Assembly: GCA_963753685.1 (NCBI GenBank)
Contig: CAVWDE010000022.1
Coordinates: 1-64,000 of the forward strand
Length of the DNA: 64,000 nucleotides
Reading direction: 5' to 3'
Source: DATAOG01 sp963753685
GTDB lineage: Bacteria; Pseudomonadota; Alphaproteobacteria; Geminicoccales; Geminicoccaceae
Below are positions 45,844 to 58,577 of this stretch, in pieces. Position 1 is the stretch's first letter. Each line of letters opens with the position of its first letter. The notes under the pieces were generated by a model. It saw only the letters and a list, made by a program, of their open reading frames with translations. It made no database searches and was not told the DNA's origin. The translations under genes were made by a program, and so were the position numbers.

Positions 45844-46269
45844 GCGCTCGGGCCGACCACGGTCCGACATGGCAGACCGGCAGGGCGGACGGGTGTGGCA
45901 GACGGGTATCAGGTGTCGGACCGTGGCGCGATCGGGTGCGGAATAAACCTGTGGGCCCTCTGTTTGCGTGATTGACTGTCCGAGGGCTGAGTCAGGCGTG
46001 ACCGCGGTACCACCCGTGAGAAGTCTCGGATGCTCAGCAAGCTGACCGGTGCCAGCGCCACGGTGGTAAGGTTGCCGGCTCAGGACTCGAACGGTTCGGC
46101 GTGGCCGAGGCTTAGGCGATCGATCAGGCGCTCGTCGAATTGCCACCCTCGCAGCGTCGTATCGCTGGTCCAGGTGCAGACGCTCGCAAGCGAGTGTCGG
46201 GGCCGGCCGGGAGCGGAGAGGACCCGCGAGCGGTCAGAGTCCCGTGAGTCTGGGCTATCTGGACCGAAC
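45844..46269 (+). other. noncoding stretch ending in a strong terminator; possible RNA
   Basis: About 430 bases after the YcjF-like stop with no credible protein frame. It contains local inverted repeats (for example CGCTCGCAAGCGAG near 46181) and runs straight into a textbook rho-independent terminator. It could be a long 3' untranslated region or a separate small RNA. I compared it by eye with 6S, tmRNA, SRP and RNase P RNA hallmarks and saw none. Confidence 0.35.
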
Positions 46270-46315
46270 GGCCGGCGCATCGCCCCACGGTATCGGTGCG
46301 CCGGCCATTTTTTTT
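46270..46315 (+). terminator. rho-independent terminator
   Basis: Stem GGCCGGCGCA / TGCGCCGGCC (10 bp, perfect) with a 17-base loop, followed by A and eight T residues (46308-46315). Terminates plus-strand transcription from the ubiA-ycjX-ycjF operon or from an RNA gene upstream. Confidence 0.9.
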
Positions 46316-46413
46316 GAAGTGAGGATGGCAGGGGAACCCATCACCACGATGCGAAAATCACCAGCGCCGGCGCAGGGTCGTCGGGCTTCGCTGGTGGAAC
46401 TGGAGGTGATCCA

Positions 46414-46659
46414 ATGCGTGCCCAAGGGAATCGTCTCACGACCGGTGTGCTCGGCCTGAGCGCGGCGCTCCTGCTGCTGCTCGCGGCCTGCGGACAGTCC
46501 GAACAGAAGTCCTCGTCGGATCAGGGCACCGTCGCCCCGGCGGCCGGCAGCAACGAGCCGGCGGCAACTCCGACGGCGCCGGCGGCCGGCAGCAACGAGC
46601 CGGCGGCAACTCCGACGGCGCCGGCGGCCCCCGCAGGGGAGCCCGCCAAGCAGAACTAG
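46414..46659 (+). CDS. small repeat-bearing lipoprotein
   Basis: 81 residues. GGAGG lies 7 bases before ATG. A signal peptide ends in lipobox LLAAC (GVLGLSAALLLLLAAC), so the mature protein is a short, lipid-anchored, Ala/Pro/Thr-rich tail. The tail is built from two exact 14-residue repeats, APAAGSNEPAATPT, plus a partial third. No known family; low-complexity lipoproteins of this sort are often envelope spacers. Confidence 0.7.
   Translation: MRAQGNRLTTGVLGLSAALLLLLAACGQSEQKSSSDQGTVAPAAGSNEPAATPTAPAAGSNEPAATPTAPAAPAGEPAKQN
46534..46629 (+). repeat. 42-bp tandem repeat in lipoprotein gene
   Basis: Two units, 46534-46575 and 46576-46617, each encoding APAAGSNEPAATPT, differ only in the third base of the first codon and one other position at the start. 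A third unit is cut after 12 bases. The in-frame period allows copy-number change without frameshift. Confidence 0.9.
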
Positions 46660-46716
46660 TCGCCCAACAGAGGGCGGCCCGCCGCCGCGGCGCGGCGGCC
46701 AACCATAAAATCCCGC

Positions 46717-46747
46717 GAACGGGGTGATCGAGCGCATCACCCCGTTC
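46717..46747. terminator. hairpin between convergent genes
   Basis: GAACGGGGTGAT / ATCACCCCGTTC, a perfect 12-bp stem with 7-base loop, lies between the ends of the small lipoprotein gene (plus) and gltB (minus). There is no T-run on either side, so it may act as a bidirectional transcript-end stabiliser rather than a classical terminator. Confidence 0.55.
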
Positions 46748-46795
46748 GGCATCTGGGCGCGGGCGGACCTGCCCGCCAGGTGGCGGAACGCCCGA

Positions 46796-51349
<4,554 letters not shown>

Positions 51350-51360
51350 GGGCCCCCTCC

Positions 51361-52797
51361 TCAAGACGCGGCGGCGAGGCGCGGCGCGCGCGCCTGCAGA
51401 TAGTCGTCGATGCCCTCGGCGGCGTCGCGCCCGTCGCGCACCCCCCAGACCACGAGCGAGGCGCCGCGGACGATGTCGCCGCCCGCGAACACGCCCTCCA
51501 AGGGCGTCATCATGGTTTGCCAGTCGACCCGGACGGTGCCCCAGCGGCTCACCTGCAGCTCGGGCGCTCCAAACACCGCCGGCAGATCCTCCGGATCGAA
51601 GCCGAGCGCCTTGATCACCAGCTCGGCCTCGATCACGAAGCTCAATTCCGGGATCGGCTCGGGCCGCTGCCGACCGGTCGCGTCGGTCGCGCCGAGCCGC
51701 ATCCGGACTGCGCGCACAGCACTCACCCGATTATCGCCGAGGCAGGCCTCGGGTGCTGCCTGCCAGAGAAACTCGACGCCCTCCTCCTCGGCGTGCTTCA
51801 CCTCGCGCATCGAGCCTGGCATGTTGGCGCGGTCGCGGCGGTAGAGGCATTGGACCGAGATCGCGCCCTGGCGGACCGCGGTGCGCACGCAGTCCATCGC
51901 GGTATCGCCGCCGCCGATCACCACGACCCGCTTGCCGGCGGCGTTGAGCGCGCCGGACTCGAAGGCCGGCACCCGGTCGCCCAGGCCCTTGCGGTTGCTC
52001 GCGACGAGAAAGTCAAGCGCCGGCACGACGTTGGCGAGGCCGACCCCGGGCATGGCGATGTCGCGCGCCTGGTACACGCCGGTGCCGATGAAGACCGCAT
52101 CGTGGCGCGCCCGCAGCTCGTCGAAGTCGACGTCGCGGCCGACCTCGCAGTTCAGGTGAAACTGGATGCCGCCTTCGGCGAGCAGCCGGGTGCGCCGCTC
52201 GACCACGTCTTTTTCCAGCTTGAAGTTGGGAATGCCGTAGATCAGCAGGCCGCCGAGCCGGTCGTAGCGGTCGTAGACGTGGGTCTGGTAGCCGCGCTTG
52301 CGCAGCTGGTCGGCGGCCGCGAGCCCGGCCGGGCCGGCGCCGATCACGCCGATCGATTCGGCGCGCTGGCGACTCGGGCGCAGCGGCTTGACCCAGCCCT
52401 GCTCGAAGGCGGTCTCGGTGATGTGCTTCTCGACCGCGCCGATGGTGACCAATTCGAAGCCCTTCTCGATCACGCAGTTGCCCTCGCAGAGCCGGTCCTG
52501 GGGGCAGATCCGGCCGCAGATCTCGGGCATGTTGTTGGTCGCCGAGGCGAGCTCGTAGGCTTCCTCCATGCGGCCTTCGGCGGTCATCCGCAGCCAGTCC
52601 GGGATGTTGTTGTGGAGCGGGCAGTGGATCTGGCAGAACGGGATGCCGCACTGCTCGCAGCGCGCCGCCTGCTCGGCCGCCCGCTCCGGCTGGAAGCGGT
52701 CGTAGATCTCCCGGAAGTCGCGCCGGCGCTCGGCGACCGCCCGCTTGTCGGGCATCGTCTGGGGTACCGACAGGAACTGCATCATCTTGGCGGTCAC
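51361..52797 (-). CDS. gltD: glutamate synthase (NADPH) small subunit
   Basis: 478 residues from GTG 52797 (ATG 52785 is an alternative). Two N-terminal cysteine sets (CEQCGIPFCQIHCPLHNN and CGRICPQDRLCEGNCV) hold 4Fe-4S clusters. FAD site IGAGPAGLAAADQL, NADPH site VIGGGDTAMDCVRTAVRQG, and a C-terminal FAGGDIVRGASLVVWGV. Feeds electrons from NADPH to GltB. gltD preceding gltB is the order seen here. Confidence 0.96.
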   Translation of the reverse strand: MTAKMMQFLSVPQTMPDKRAVAERRRDFREIYDRFQPERAAEQAARCEQCGIPFCQIHCPLHNNIPDWLRMTAEGRMEEAYELASATNNMPEICGRICPQDRLCEGNCVIEKGFELVTIGAVEKHITETAFEQGWVKPLRPSRQRAESIGVIGAGPAGLAAADQLRKRGYQTHVYDRYDRLGGLLIYGIPNFKLEKDVVERRTRLLAEGGIQFHLNCEVGRDVDFDELRARHDAVFIGTGVYQARDIAMPGVGLANVVPALDFLVASNRKGLGDRVPAFESGALNAAGKRVVVIGGGDTAMDCVRTAVRQGAISVQCLYRRDRANMPGSMREVKHAEEEGVEFLWQAAPEACLGDNRVSAVRAVRMRLGATDATGRQRPEPIPELSFVIEAELVIKALGFDPEDLPAVFGAPELQVSRWGTVRVDWQTMMTPLEGVFAGGDIVRGASLVVWGVRDGRDAAEGIDDYLQARAPRLAAAS

Positions 52798-53135
52798 GAG
52801 CCACAGGTCTCCCAGCCACGGCCGGTTGGCGCGCCCGGCCCGCGTTGCCTGCTCGAAAAGTCTGCCGGAGCGAGCTATATAGCCACGAGACCGGGAGCGG
52901 TCCAGCGATTTTCACCAAAATAGTCCCGAAACGGAACCACTTTTAAGAGCTGCCTAACATTCGAGCAGTATGCATCCCAAAGCGGCGCGCCGCCAGCTTT
53001 ATATTAGTCTCAAAATGAGACGAGTGCAGAGCGCCGCCGATCGCGCTAAGTAGCGGCCGCCGGAGCGGCCGCGCGGGCACCGTCCGACACACCCGCGAAG
53101 CTGACCCACAACCGCCGAAACCGAAAGGACGTGCG
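52798..53135. promoter_or_regulatory. divergent intergenic region between gltD and uppP
   Basis: 338 bases, locally AT-rich around 52910-53020. It includes a small palindrome GTCTCA-AAA-TGAGAC at 53007-53021 that could be an operator. Promoters for gltD (minus) and uppP (plus) should be here; boxes cannot be assigned confidently. Confidence 0.45.
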
Positions 53136-53939
53136 ATGGATCTGGAGCTCCTGTTCGGGGCGCTGCTGCTTGGCGTCGTCGAGGGCCTGACCGAGTTCCT
53201 GCCGGTGTCTTCGACCGGCCATCTGATCCTCGTGGGCGACCTGATCGGCTTTCAGGGCCCGCCCGGCAAGGTCTTCGAGGTGGTGATCCAGCTGGGCGCG
53301 ATCGGCGCCGTCTGCTGGGTCTACTTCGACCGCTTCCTGCGCGCCGCGACCGGCCTGTTCACCGAACCGGCGCAATTCCGCTTCGCCCGCAACATCCTGC
53401 TCGCCTTTCTGCCGTCGGTGGTGGTCGGCGTCTTCGCCTACCACGCCATCAAGACCTACCTGTTCGACCCCTGGGTGGTCGTGGTGACCCTGATCCTGGG
53501 CGGCATCGCGATCTTGGTGATCGAGCGCCACCTGCCCGCACCCCAGGATCATGCGGTCGAGGAGATGTCGGCCTCGACCGCGCTCTACATCGGCCTGTGC
53601 CAGTGCGTCTCGATGATCCCGGGGGTGTCGCGCGCCGGCGCCACGATCATGGGCGCGATGCTGCTCGGGGTCGACCGGCGGACCGCGACCGAGTTCTCGT
53701 TCTTCCTCGCGGTGCCGACCATGATCGCCGCCTCAGTCTACGATCTGTACAAGAACCGCGCGGTGCTCAGCGCCGACAACCTCGAGCTGATCGCGCTCGG
53801 CTTCGTGGTCGCCTTCTTTGCCGCCCTGATCGTCGTGCGCGGGCTGATCGGTTTCGTCTCGCGCCACGGCTTCGGGCCGTTCGCCTGGTACCGGATCGTG
53901 ATCGGCGTGGTGATGGCGGGCTTCCTGCTCCTGCGCTGA
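53136..53939 (+). CDS. uppP: undecaprenyl-diphosphatase
   Basis: 267 residues with eight spans. Signature EGLTEFLPVSSTGHL (16-30) and the second motif IPGVSRAGATIMGAMLLGVD form the active site of the BacA/UppP family. AAAGGAC precedes the ATG. Recycles undecaprenyl pyrophosphate for cell-wall and LPS synthesis and confers bacitracin tolerance. Confidence 0.96.
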   Translation: MDLELLFGALLLGVVEGLTEFLPVSSTGHLILVGDLIGFQGPPGKVFEVVIQLGAIGAVCWVYFDRFLRAATGLFTEPAQFRFARNILLAFLPSVVVGVFAYHAIKTYLFDPWVVVVTLILGGIAILVIERHLPAPQDHAVEEMSASTALYIGLCQCVSMIPGVSRAGATIMGAMLLGVDRRTATEFSFFLAVPTMIAASVYDLYKNRAVLSADNLELIALGFVVAFFAALIVVRGLIGFVSRHGFGPFAWYRIVIGVVMAGFLLLR

Positions 53940-53944
53940 TCAGA

Positions 53945-53968
53945 GCCCGGCGCACAGGAGCGCTGGGC
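53945..53968. terminator. hairpin between convergent uppP and NDUFA9-like genes
   Basis: GCCCGGCGC and GCGCTGGGC pair over 9 bp with one G-T pair and a 6-base loop, just after the uppP stop. No T-run; placed between convergent genes. Confidence 0.35.
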
Positions 53969-53976
53969 CACTCGCT

Positions 53977-54921
53977 TCAAAGGCTGGCTGCGCGCGCGGG
54001 GCTCGCCCGGTAGCGGCCGAGATAGTCCGGCACGACCAGCTCGATCGGCGTGGCGGTGATGCCGAGGTCGAAGAGCGTGCGGGCGTCGGCGCCGACCACG
54101 TTGTCGGTCTTCAGCAGCTCGACCTGGTCGCGGGTCAGGGGCGGTACCGGCAGGAGCTCCAGCAGGCGCGCCTGCCACGTCGCCAGCTCGAACGAGACCG
54201 GCACCAGCAGCCGGCGGCGCCCGATCACCTGCAGCAGGTAGCGCATCAACTCGGCGAACTCGTAGATCTGGGGGCCGCCGAGCTCGAAGGTCTGGCCGCG
54301 GGCATCGTCCCGCTCCAGGGCAGCCACGATCGCGGCCGCGACGTCGCCGACGTAGACCGGCTGAAACCGCGTGCGGCCGCCGCCGATCAGCGGCAGCGCC
54401 GGCAGCAGCCGCGCCATCGCCGCGAACCGGTTGAAGAAGCCGTCCTCGGGGCCGACCACGATGCTCGGGCGCAGGATCGTGGCACCCGGGCAGGCATCGC
54501 GCACCGCCCGCTCGCCTTCGGCCTTGCTGCGCGCGTAGGCGCTGGCCGCCCCAGGATCGGCACCGATCGCCGAGATCTGCACCAGCCGCGCCACCCCGGC
54601 GGCGGTGGCCGCCCGCCCGATTCGCCCCGGCAGCTCGCCCTGGACCTCGGCGAACCTCTGCCGCCCGGTCTCGTACAGGATGCCGATCAGGTTGACGACC
54701 GCGAGCGCGCCCTCGAGCACACGCGCGAGCGCCGGCTCGCTGCTGAGATCGGCGCGCTCGATCACGATCTGGCCGACGTCGCCCATCGGCTGCAGATGCG
54801 TGCCATGCGCCGGGTCGCGGCTGATCACGAGGATCCGGGCGCCGCGCGCGGCCAGCCGGCGCACGAGGTGGCGGCCGATGAACCCGGTGCCGCCGAAGAC
54901 CGTGATCAATCGGTTGCGCAT
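53977..54921 (-). CDS. complex I NDUFA9-like NAD(P)-binding protein
   Basis: 314 residues. N-terminal VFGGTGFIGRHLVRRLAARG is an extended-SDR nucleotide-binding motif, with YARSKAEGERAVR (YxxxK) and ILRPSIVVGPEDGFFNRFA. This sequence set matches the NDUFA9 group, an accessory subunit of mitochondrial and alphaproteobacterial NADH dehydrogenase and otherwise a short-chain epimerase-like protein. GGAGG lies 4 bases before ATG 54921. Confidence 0.85.
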   Translation of the reverse strand: MRNRLITVFGGTGFIGRHLVRRLAARGARILVISRDPAHGTHLQPMGDVGQIVIERADLSSEPALARVLEGALAVVNLIGILYETGRQRFAEVQGELPGRIGRAATAAGVARLVQISAIGADPGAASAYARSKAEGERAVRDACPGATILRPSIVVGPEDGFFNRFAAMARLLPALPLIGGGRTRFQPVYVGDVAAAIVAALERDDARGQTFELGGPQIYEFAELMRYLLQVIGRRRLLVPVSFELATWQARLLELLPVPPLTRDQVELLKTDNVVGADARTLFDLGITATPIELVVPDYLGRYRASPARAASL

Positions 54922-54950
54922 GCTGCCTCCTGGCGCCCCGCTCGGGCCGA

Positions 54951-55010
54951 GCGTGTCGCGGCCGACCTCTAGCGTGTCGCGGCCGAACTATCGTGTCGCG
55001 GCCGAACTAT
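54951..55010. repeat. about 20-bp tandem repeat, three copies
   Basis: GCGTGTCGCGGCCGA(C/A)C... units begin at 54951, 54972 and 54992, the last two sharing CGTGTCGCGGCCGAACTAT. They lie directly upstream of the NDUFA9-like gene. Confidence 0.8.
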
Positions 55011-55138
55011 AGAGCGTCAGGTGGAAAAGAAAACGCCGCGCGGCGCGCCCGAGGCCGGCCGTCGCCCCGTCGTCGCGGCCGCCCGGGATCCAGGTTGACG
55101 CTGCCGACCGGACGGCTTACATGCAGGCTCGCCTCCGG

Positions 55139-55225
55139 GCCCAGGTGGCGGAATTGGTAGACGCACTAGCTTCAGGTGCTAGCGGTCGCAAGGCCGTGGA
55201 GGTTCGAGTCCTCTCCTGGGCACCA
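55139..55225 (+). tRNA. tRNA-Leu (anticodon CAG)
   Basis: Class II tRNA with acceptor GCCCAGG / CCTGGGC, discriminator A and encoded CCA (55223-55225). D-arm GTGGCGGAATTGGTAGAC is typical of tRNA-Leu. Anticodon stem-loop CTAGC-TTCAGGT-GCTAG gives CAG. Long variable arm and T-arm GGTTCGAGTCC present. Confidence 0.96.
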
Positions 55226-55226
55226 A

Positions 55227-55307
55227 CCGCTCGTCAGCCTCGTTTGCGGCCGGCCGCTCGTCGGCCTTGTCTGAGGTGGGCCGCTCGTCAGCCCAGATTA
55301 AGACGGG
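55227..55307 (+). repeat. 27-bp tandem repeat directly after tRNA-Leu
   Basis: Units start at 55227, 55254 and 55281 with the core CCGCTCGTC(A/G)GCC and share a GG end; the middles diverge. Exact 27-base spacing. It begins one base after the encoded CCA. Confidence 0.75.
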
Positions 55308-55390
55308 CTTTACTGGCTGCGGGCTAGATCTCGCCGCGCCGGCCGTAGTCTGCTACGGTCATTGGCAAATGTGACGATGCGCCGGGTCGG

Positions 55391-56017
55391 ATGGATCAAC
55401 AAGCGATGTCAATGAGCGTCCATGAGCGGGACTTGCCGGCCGCCGTCGATCTCGGTCCGGTGGTGGCGGTCGACACCGAGACGATGGGCCTGCGGCCGGA
55501 GCGCGACCGGCTGTGTCTGGTCCAGCTCTCGGCCGGCGACGGCCATGCCCACCTGGTGCGCTTCCGCGGCGAGGCCTACGAGGCGCCCAATCTGGTCCGC
55601 CTGCTCGGCGATCCCAGGGTCGAGAAGGTGTTCCATTTCGCCCGCTTCGATCTCGCGATCCTGACGCGCTATCTGGGGGTGGTGGCGCGCCCGGTCTACT
55701 GCACCAAGATCGCGTCCAAGCTCGCCCGCACCTACACCGACCGCCACGGCCTCAAGGATCTGTGCCAGGAGCTGCTCGGCATCGACCTCTCGAAGCAGAT
55801 GCAGAGCTCCGACTGGGGCGCCACCGATCTGAGTGAGGCGCAGCTCACCTACGCCGCCAATGACGTCTTGCACCTGCATCGGCTGCGCGAGCGCCTGACC
55901 GCCATGCTCGAGCGCGACGGCCGGCTGGCGCTGGCCCGCGCCTGCTTCGATTTCCTGCCGCACCGCGCCGAGCTCGACCTGGCCGGCTGGCCCGATGCCG
56001 ACATCTTCGCCTATTGA
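55391..56017 (+). CDS. rnd: short RNase D-type 3'-5' exonuclease
   Basis: 208 residues, only the DEDDy exonuclease domain with no HRDC domains, the usual short alphaproteobacterial form. Catalytic residues: Asp/Glu in VDTETMGL (28-30), Asp in HFARFDLAIL, and Tyr/Asp in TYAANDVLHL. Also TDRHGLKDLCQELLG. ATG codons at 55406 and 55412 are also possible starts; none has a strong ribosome binding site. Trims RNA 3' ends such as tRNA precursors. Confidence 0.88.
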   Translation: MDQQAMSMSVHERDLPAAVDLGPVVAVDTETMGLRPERDRLCLVQLSAGDGHAHLVRFRGEAYEAPNLVRLLGDPRVEKVFHFARFDLAILTRYLGVVARPVYCTKIASKLARTYTDRHGLKDLCQELLGIDLSKQMQSSDWGATDLSEAQLTYAANDVLHLHRLRERLTAMLERDGRLALARACFDFLPHRAELDLAGWPDADIFAY

Positions 56018-56024
56018 CCACCCC

Positions 56025-56070
56025 CGGCCTGCGTTGGCCGGTTGGATCGATGCGGCCTGCGTTGGCCGGT
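56025..56070. repeat. 18-bp direct repeat downstream of rnd
   Basis: CGGCCTGCGTTGGCCGGT occurs at 56025-56042 and 56053-56070, 28 bases apart. Lies between rnd and kpsF. Confidence 0.8.
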
Positions 56071-56234
56071 CGCGTTGACGTCCGACGGTCGTCATGAACA
56101 TATTGCAGTCGCAAGCACCGCGCCGTAAATCCAGGGCGGCACACCTGTCTTGGCGTCCCGGGGCCACCGGCGGGTCGCGTACGAATTCGAGCGACCGTGA
56201 CCGGATGGTCTGCCGCGTTAGCCAGGAGCCCAAG

Positions 56235-57239
56235 ATGACCGCTGCCGCAGTTCAAGGTCTCGTCGAGACCACCCCCGCACCGAGCGCGGCTCTGATGGCG
56301 GCGCGGCGGGTGCTGTGGACCGAGGCGGAGGCGCTCTCGGCGCTGGCGGACGCCCTCGATGAGGGCTTCGACCGGTTCGTCGAGCAGCTCGGCGACGCGC
56401 GCGGCCGGGTGGTGGTCACCGGCATGGGCAAGAGCGGCCATGTCGGCCGCAAGATTGCCGCGACCTTCGCCTCGACCGGCACGCCGGCGCTCTACGTGCA
56501 CCCGGCCGAGGCGAGCCACGGTGACCTCGGCATGATCACGGTCGACGACGTGGTGCTCGCCCTGTCCAATTCCGGCGAGACGCCGGAACTCGCCGACATC
56601 GTCGCCTACACCCGGCGCTTCGCGATCCCGCTGCTCGCGATCGTCGGCCGCCATCCCAGCAGCCTGGCCGAGGCCGCCGATCGCACCCTGGTCCTGCCTG
56701 CGCGCCCCGAAGCCTGCCCGATGGGCCTGGCGCCGACCACCTCGACCACGGCAATGTTGGCGCTCGGCGATGCGCTCGCGGTCGCCCTGCTCGAGCGGCG
56801 CGGGTTCGGGACCCACGATTTCAGCCTCCTGCATCCAGGCGGCAAGCTCGGCCGAAAGCTGGTGCGGGTCGAGCAGCTGATGCACGCCGGCGACGCGCTG
56901 CCCCTGGTCGGCATGGAGGCGCACCTGCCCGAGGTGGTGCTCGAGATGACCGCCAAGCGGCTCGGCTGCGTCGGCGTGCGGAACGGTCGCGGCCGGCTGG
57001 TCGGGGTCATCACGGACGGCGACCTCAGGCGCCACATGAGCCCCGATCTGTTTGAGCGCCGCGCGGTCGAGGTCATGACCCCCGGGCCCAAGACCATCCG
57101 TCCCCAGGCGCTGGCCGCCGAGGCGCTCGCCATGATGAACCAGGCCAAGCACCCGTTCACCGTGGTCTTCGTGGTCGAGGACGGACGCCCGGTCGGGGCG
57201 CTGCACATGCACGACTGTCTGCGGGCAGGCATCGCATGA
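56235..57239 (+). CDS. kpsF: arabinose-5-phosphate isomerase
   Basis: 334 residues from ATG 56235, chosen because AGGAG lies 6 bases upstream. SIS domain with VTGMGKSGHVGRKIAATFAS and SNSGETPELADIV, catalytic-site HPAEASHGDLGM, then two CBS domains (MHAGDALPLVGMEAHLP... and VMTPGPKTIRP). Makes arabinose-5-phosphate, the first precursor of Kdo for LPS. First gene of the LPS transport cluster; overlaps lptC by 4 bases (ATGA). Confidence 0.93.
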   Translation: MTAAAVQGLVETTPAPSAALMAARRVLWTEAEALSALADALDEGFDRFVEQLGDARGRVVVTGMGKSGHVGRKIAATFASTGTPALYVHPAEASHGDLGMITVDDVVLALSNSGETPELADIVAYTRRFAIPLLAIVGRHPSSLAEAADRTLVLPARPEACPMGLAPTTSTTAMLALGDALAVALLERRGFGTHDFSLLHPGGKLGRKLVRVEQLMHAGDALPLVGMEAHLPEVVLEMTAKRLGCVGVRNGRGRLVGVITDGDLRRHMSPDLFERRAVEVMTPGPKTIRPQALAAEALAMMNQAKHPFTVVFVVEDGRPVGALHMHDCLRAGIA

Positions 57240-57913
57240 GGCAGATCGCCACCATCGATGGCGGCTTGGCACCGCCCGCCGCACGCCGCCTGTCGACGCG
57301 CCGCCGCTACAGCCGGATGGTCGAGCTGCTGCGCTATCTGCTGCCGGCGGCCGCGCTCAGCCTGATCGCGCTGGTCGTGGTCTGGCCGCAGCTGATGAGC
57401 GGCGCCGGCGGGCTGATCGTCCCGATCTTCGCCAATGCCGAGGTCGACGGCACCGACGTCATGCTGATGCGCAATCCCCGCTACGTCGGTCAGACCAAGG
57501 ATGCCAAGCCCTACGAGCTGACCGCGGCGTCGGCCTATGCCGATCCGAAGCTACCCAATCGGGTGCACCTCGATCACCCGGCCGGCGCGCTCCAAGGTCC
57601 GCGCAACGTCAACCTGGTCGCGCTTACGGGCCTCTACGACCGCGCCGCCCAGAAGCTCGATCTGAACGGCAGTCTCGAGCTGACCACCAGCGACGGCTAT
57701 CGTTTCGAGACCGACAGCGCCCACATCAATCTCCAGGACGGCTGGGTGGCCGGCCAGCAGCCGGTCCGGGGCTCCGGGCCGGCCGGCACGCTCTCGGCCG
57801 ACCGTTTCGAGATCCTCAACAAGGGCGACCTGCTGCTCTTCGAGGGCCGGGTCAAGGTGACTCTGCCGCCCAAACCGCCCCGCGCCACCCCACCCCAAGA
57901 CCAGGCGTCCTGA
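57236..57913 (+). CDS. lptC: LPS export system protein LptC
   Basis: 225 residues. Single N-terminal anchor (LLRYLLPAAALSLIALVVVW) followed by the periplasmic beta domain with VMLMRNPRYVGQTKDAKPYE and HLDHPAGALQGP. LptC bridges the inner-membrane LptBFG extractor to LptA. Overlaps kpsF by 4 bases and lptA by one. Confidence 0.88.
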   Translation: MRQIATIDGGLAPPAARRLSTRRRYSRMVELLRYLLPAAALSLIALVVVWPQLMSGAGGLIVPIFANAEVDGTDVMLMRNPRYVGQTKDAKPYELTAASAYADPKLPNRVHLDHPAGALQGPRNVNLVALTGLYDRAAQKLDLNGSLELTTSDGYRFETDSAHINLQDGWVAGQQPVRGSGPAGTLSADRFEILNKGDLLLFEGRVKVTLPPKPPRATPPQDQAS

Positions 57914-58569
57914 TGGTGGCGTACGACCGTCTGCGACGCTGCTCGGGCTGGGGCTTGGGTTTTGGCCTCCGTGGCTGGAGCCTCGGCGCCGCTCTGATCC
58001 TGGCGGTGGCCACGGGCGCGCACGCTCAGGGCCTCAGCCTGCAGCACGACAGCAGCCTGCCGATCGAGATCACCGCCGACCGCCTCGAGGTCGCCCAGCC
58101 CGACCGGGTCGCGACCTTCACCGGCAAGGTCGATGCGGTCCAGGGCGACCTGGTGCTGAGCGCCGATCGGCTCAAGGTCTACTATGATGGCAATCAAAAG
58201 GGCGCGGCACCGGCCCCCGCGGGCGGCGGCAGCTCGATCCGGCGGATCGAGGCCGAGGGCAACGTGTTCCTGTCGTCGCCGACCCAGACCGCCCAGGGCA
58301 AGACCGGCGTCTACGACGTCGCCAACAACCAGTTGACCCTCGACGGTTCGGTGGTGCTGACCCAGGGGGACGACGTCATCCGCGGCGATCGCCTGGAGGT
58401 CGATCTGACCAGCGGCCAGTCGCGGGTGCTGGCCGCCCTGCCGAGCACCCAGGGCGGCACCGCGCCGCAGCGTGTGCGCGCGCTGTTCACGCCGCCGCCG
58501 AAGGCCCCGGCCGCGGCCGGCGCCGAGGCGCAGGCGACGCCTGCCGCCAAACCCAAGCCCACCAAGTAG
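57913..58569 (+). CDS. lptA: LPS periplasmic bridge protein LptA
   Basis: 218 residues. Signal peptide (WSLGAALILAVATGAHAQ), then OstA-type beta repeats: PIEITADRLEVAQPDRVATF TGKV-like segments, TGVYDVANNQLTLDGSVVLT and DVIRGDRLEVDL. An Ala/Pro/Lys tail closes the protein. LptA polymerises between the membranes to carry LPS. 8 bases before lptB. Confidence 0.9.
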   Translation: MVAYDRLRRCSGWGLGFGLRGWSLGAALILAVATGAHAQGLSLQHDSSLPIEITADRLEVAQPDRVATFTGKVDAVQGDLVLSADRLKVYYDGNQKGAAPAPAGGGSSIRRIEAEGNVFLSSPTQTAQGKTGVYDVANNQLTLDGSVVLTQGDDVIRGDRLEVDLTSGQSRVLAALPSTQGGTAPQRVRALFTPPPKAPAAAGAEAQATPAAKPKPTK

Positions 58570-58577
58570 GCGCGGCC

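Noticed and set aside
45844..46315. 6S RNA, tmRNA, SRP RNA or RNase P RNA
   Set aside because: None of the hallmark conserved loops could be found by eye; left as an unnamed possible RNA.
55227..55307. CRISPR array
   Set aside because: Only three 27-base units without constant repeat/unique spacer structure; they are contiguous tandem repeats.
55121..55327. 68-codon frame across tRNA-Leu
   Set aside because: It simply reads through the tRNA gene.
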